Source of the DNA: Phycisphaeraceae bacterium
GTDB taxonomy: Bacteria; Planctomycetota; Phycisphaerae; Phycisphaerales; Phycisphaeraceae
Length of the DNA: 9,366 bases
Reading direction: 5' to 3'
Assembly: GCA_003552605.1 (NCBI GenBank)
Contig: PUNN01000227.1
Coordinates: 1-9,366, forward strand
The position numbers and the translations under genes were made by a program. Below, in pieces: positions 7,902 to 9,366 of this stretch; within the stretch, counting starts at the first letter, position 1; each line of letters begins with the position of its first letter. The notes beneath the pieces are model-generated. The model worked only from the letters and a program-made list of their open reading frames with translations, had not been told where the DNA came from and searched no databases.

Positions 7902-8429
7902 GTGCAACTGTTGTGGGCATATCTGCTTGTTTTCATTGCGGCAGGCACACCCTGGATTGAGGTGCTGCTGGTCGCCTCGGGCGGTGTCCTTGCCGGGCTG
8001 GCGCCGTTGCCGGTCGTAATTGTGGCAACGGCGGGCAATGTGGCCACCCTGGTACCGGTGGTGTACGCCGGCGACCGTATTCGCCTCTGGTGGCGCCGGA
8101 GGCGCCGTAGCGGGGAAACCGGGCCGCCATCCGGGGCACGCGCCGAACGGGCACAGCACCTTTTCGAGCGATACGGTCTGCCGGGTCTGGCAGTCCTCGG
8201 CCCCCTGGTCACCGGGATTCATCTGGCCGCAGTGGTCGCCCTGGCCGCCGGAGCCCGGCGCGGGCCGACGCTGCTGTGGCTGTCAGCCGGGATCGGGGCA
8301 TGGGCGACGGCCGCAGCGACCATGACTGTGCTGGGCCTCGACATTTTTGCAGGCGCTGAGTCATCTGCCGCGCCCGCCTTCTGGCCCGGGCTGGCCGGCA
8401 TCTCCTGCGGATTGACCTGTTCCGGGTGA
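7902..8429 (+). CDS. Small multi-drug-export-like integral membrane protein
   Basis: A 175-residue, highly hydrophobic protein resembling the putative small multi-drug export protein family, whose transport function is not well established. Helices are predicted at about 5-25, 26-55, 92-116 and 121-147. TPWIEVLLVASGGVLAGL (16-33) with E20 and AGNVATLVPVV (44-54) match the conserved Glu and Gly-Asn positions I associate with the family. A very basic loop, RLWWRRRRR (61-69), should lie on the cytoplasmic side. The second half, ERYGLPGLAVLGPLVTGIH (89-107), repeats the re-entrant pattern. GTG 7902 is the first usable start after an in-frame stop at 7878; GGAAAGG (7882-7888) is a distant ribosome site, so TTG 7911 remains possible. 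The gene is separated from the stomatin gene by 183 bp and faces the minus-strand VWA gene. Confidence 0.75.
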   Translation: MQLLWAYLLVFIAAGTPWIEVLLVASGGVLAGLAPLPVVIVATAGNVATLVPVVYAGDRIRLWWRRRRRSGETGPPSGARAERAQHLFERYGLPGLAVLGPLVTGIHLAAVVALAAGARRGPTLLWLSAGIGAWATAAATMTVLGLDIFAGAESSAAPAFWPGLAGISCGLTCSG

Positions 8430-8443
8430 TCCATGTCCGTGAC

Positions 8444-8470
8444 GATGCCGCCCTGCCGATTCGCGGCATC
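8444..8470. terminator. Inverted repeat between convergent genes, possible bidirectional terminator
   Basis: GATGCCGC (8444-8451) and GCGGCATC (8463-8470) form a perfect 8-bp stem with an 11-base loop in the 54-bp gap between two convergent stop codons. There is no T run on either strand. The position favours a terminator, but the sequence is only partly convincing. Confidence 0.35.
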
Positions 8471-8483
8471 ATGCAAACCGGTC

Positions 8484-9366
8484 TCATCTGCCCTGCAACT
8501 CATCATTCACCTCACCGGCCTCGCCCCGCAGCCCCTCTGGCGTCGGCACGGGCACTTCAAGCGTGGTGCCATGACGCCCCGTCGGCCGGCCGGAGCCATC
8601 CACGGCCACCATGGCCGTCCAGGCCGACACCAGCGCGTAATCGAGCGCGAGCGTCTCGATGAAGCGGGCATCCACAGCGCGGCCTTCCACAAGTGCACGG
8701 TCATGGGCATCGGCGATGCGATGACGGGCCCACGCCGCATCCAGTGATGGCCGACGGCCGGCATCGTTATGCCAGTGGACCGTCGCCTCGAGTTCAACCG
8801 GATCGTCGCCACGATGGCCGGTCACGCTGACCGTGCGCGGCGGATTGTGCGCTTTCTTGAACCGGCCACTGACGATCACCGGGCGGCCTGCGTAGAGATC
8901 GGCAAGCGGCTCGGGCGTCAGATCGCGAACGGCCATCGCACCGAAATCGAAGTCGATGTCGGTCAGCGCCGGCCGAGCCGCCCGCTTCATGAAAGCATCC
9001 ATGGTGTCCCTGGCCTGCTCTGCGTGCGGAACATACGCCACCGCCCCGCGGCCGAGCCGGCCCATGCGCTCGGCCAGGAACCGATTCGGTGCCGCCCCGA
9101 TGCCGAAGCTGAACAGCCCCGACTCACCGAGCCGATCGCTGACCATGGCGAGCACCTCGGCCTCATTACTGACAAGCCCATCAGTGAGAATGGCCACGAT
9201 CCGCCGTGGCGGCATTTCATCAAGGGCCCCGGAAGCCCGCGTGGTGTTTTCGTCTCGGCCGGCATCGTCTCCCGACAGCGCCTCCTCCACGGCCGCGACC
9301 AGGTCAACCTCGCCACGGGCCGACAGCCGCTTGACCCAGCGTTCAGCTTCACGGCGGTGGGGCCGG
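8484..9366 (-). CDS. VWA-domain protein, probably VIT/VWA type (partial, N-terminus off the window)
   Basis: The minus-strand frame runs from the right edge to a TGA at 8486-8484, giving 293 C-terminal residues; a GTG at 9290 is internal and not the start. The visible N-terminal part matches the second half of a von Willebrand factor A domain: WVKRLSARGEVDLVAAVEEAL, then RIVAILTDGLVSNEAEVL with the conserved Asp-Gly, then LFSFGIGAAPNRFLAERMGRLGRG. The first metal-site motif (DxSxS) would lie outside the window. The rest resembles the tail of inter-alpha-trypsin-inhibitor-like (VIT-VWA) proteins, including ETLALDYALVSAWTAMVAVD near 8650. Such proteins are usually exported or membrane-anchored adhesion or scaffold proteins. 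No C-terminal LPXTG or membrane anchor is present, so any membrane segment must be N-terminal. The gene is convergent with the membrane protein gene at 7902-8429. Confidence 0.85.
   Translation of the reverse strand, partial: RPHRREAERWVKRLSARGEVDLVAAVEEALSGDDAGRDENTTRASGALDEMPPRRIVAILTDGLVSNEAEVLAMVSDRLGESGLFSFGIGAAPNRFLAERMGRLGRGAVAYVPHAEQARDTMDAFMKRAARPALTDIDFDFGAMAVRDLTPEPLADLYAGRPVIVSGRFKKAHNPPRTVSVTGHRGDDPVELEATVHWHNDAGRRPSLDAAWARHRIADAHDRALVEGRAVDARFIETLALDYALVSAWTAMVAVDGSGRPTGRHGTTLEVPVPTPEGLRGEAGEVNDELQGR

Overview
The window is GC-rich, densely coded bacterial chromosome with no mobile-element, CRISPR, tRNA or rRNA signal. It carries seven protein genes: two run off the ends (a left-edge sucA and a right-edge VWA gene, both on the minus strand) and five complete genes lie on the plus strand. 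The set includes a long NfeD plus stomatin pair, a compact xylose-isomerase-like TIM-barrel protein, a VIT/VWA-type protein and a small multi-drug-export-like protein. Several starts lack a Shine-Dalgarno sequence. This mixture looks most like a planctomycete (possibly Phycisphaerae-like), but that assignment is inference from gene style, not from a marker gene.

Layout. 1-2294 (minus): 2-oxoglutarate dehydrogenase E1 (sucA), missing its last part. 2295-2613: divergent control region with a minus-strand -10 and a GC palindrome on the sucA side, and a TTGACA element plus a perfect 13-bp tandem duplication on the methyltransferase side. 2614-3189 (plus): class I O-methyltransferase-like protein. 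3190-3526: intergenic region whose minus strand carries a promoter (TTGACA-N18-TACGAT) followed about 105 nt later by a strong intrinsic terminator with no credible ORF between them, so probably a small RNA gene. An AT-rich island lies upstream of its promoter. 3527-4932 (plus): a MutT-like Nudix hydrolase and a sugar phosphate isomerase/epimerase-like protein, probably one operon. 5130-7718 (plus): NfeD membrane serine protease followed by an SPFH/stomatin protein, a well-known conserved pair, with its own promoter and good ribosome sites. 7902-8429 (plus): small integral membrane protein. 8484-9366 (minus): C-terminal part of a VWA-domain protein, convergent with the membrane protein across a 54-bp gap that holds a hairpin.

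How the genes work together. Most are unrelated housekeeping or envelope functions: TCA cycle, nucleotide-pool sanitation or Nudix chemistry, sugar metabolism and membrane quality control. The only clear functional module is NfeD-stomatin. The least explained element is the orphan small-RNA-like unit at about 3212-3351. The most unusual protein feature is an acidic insertion between the two catalytic residues of NfeD.
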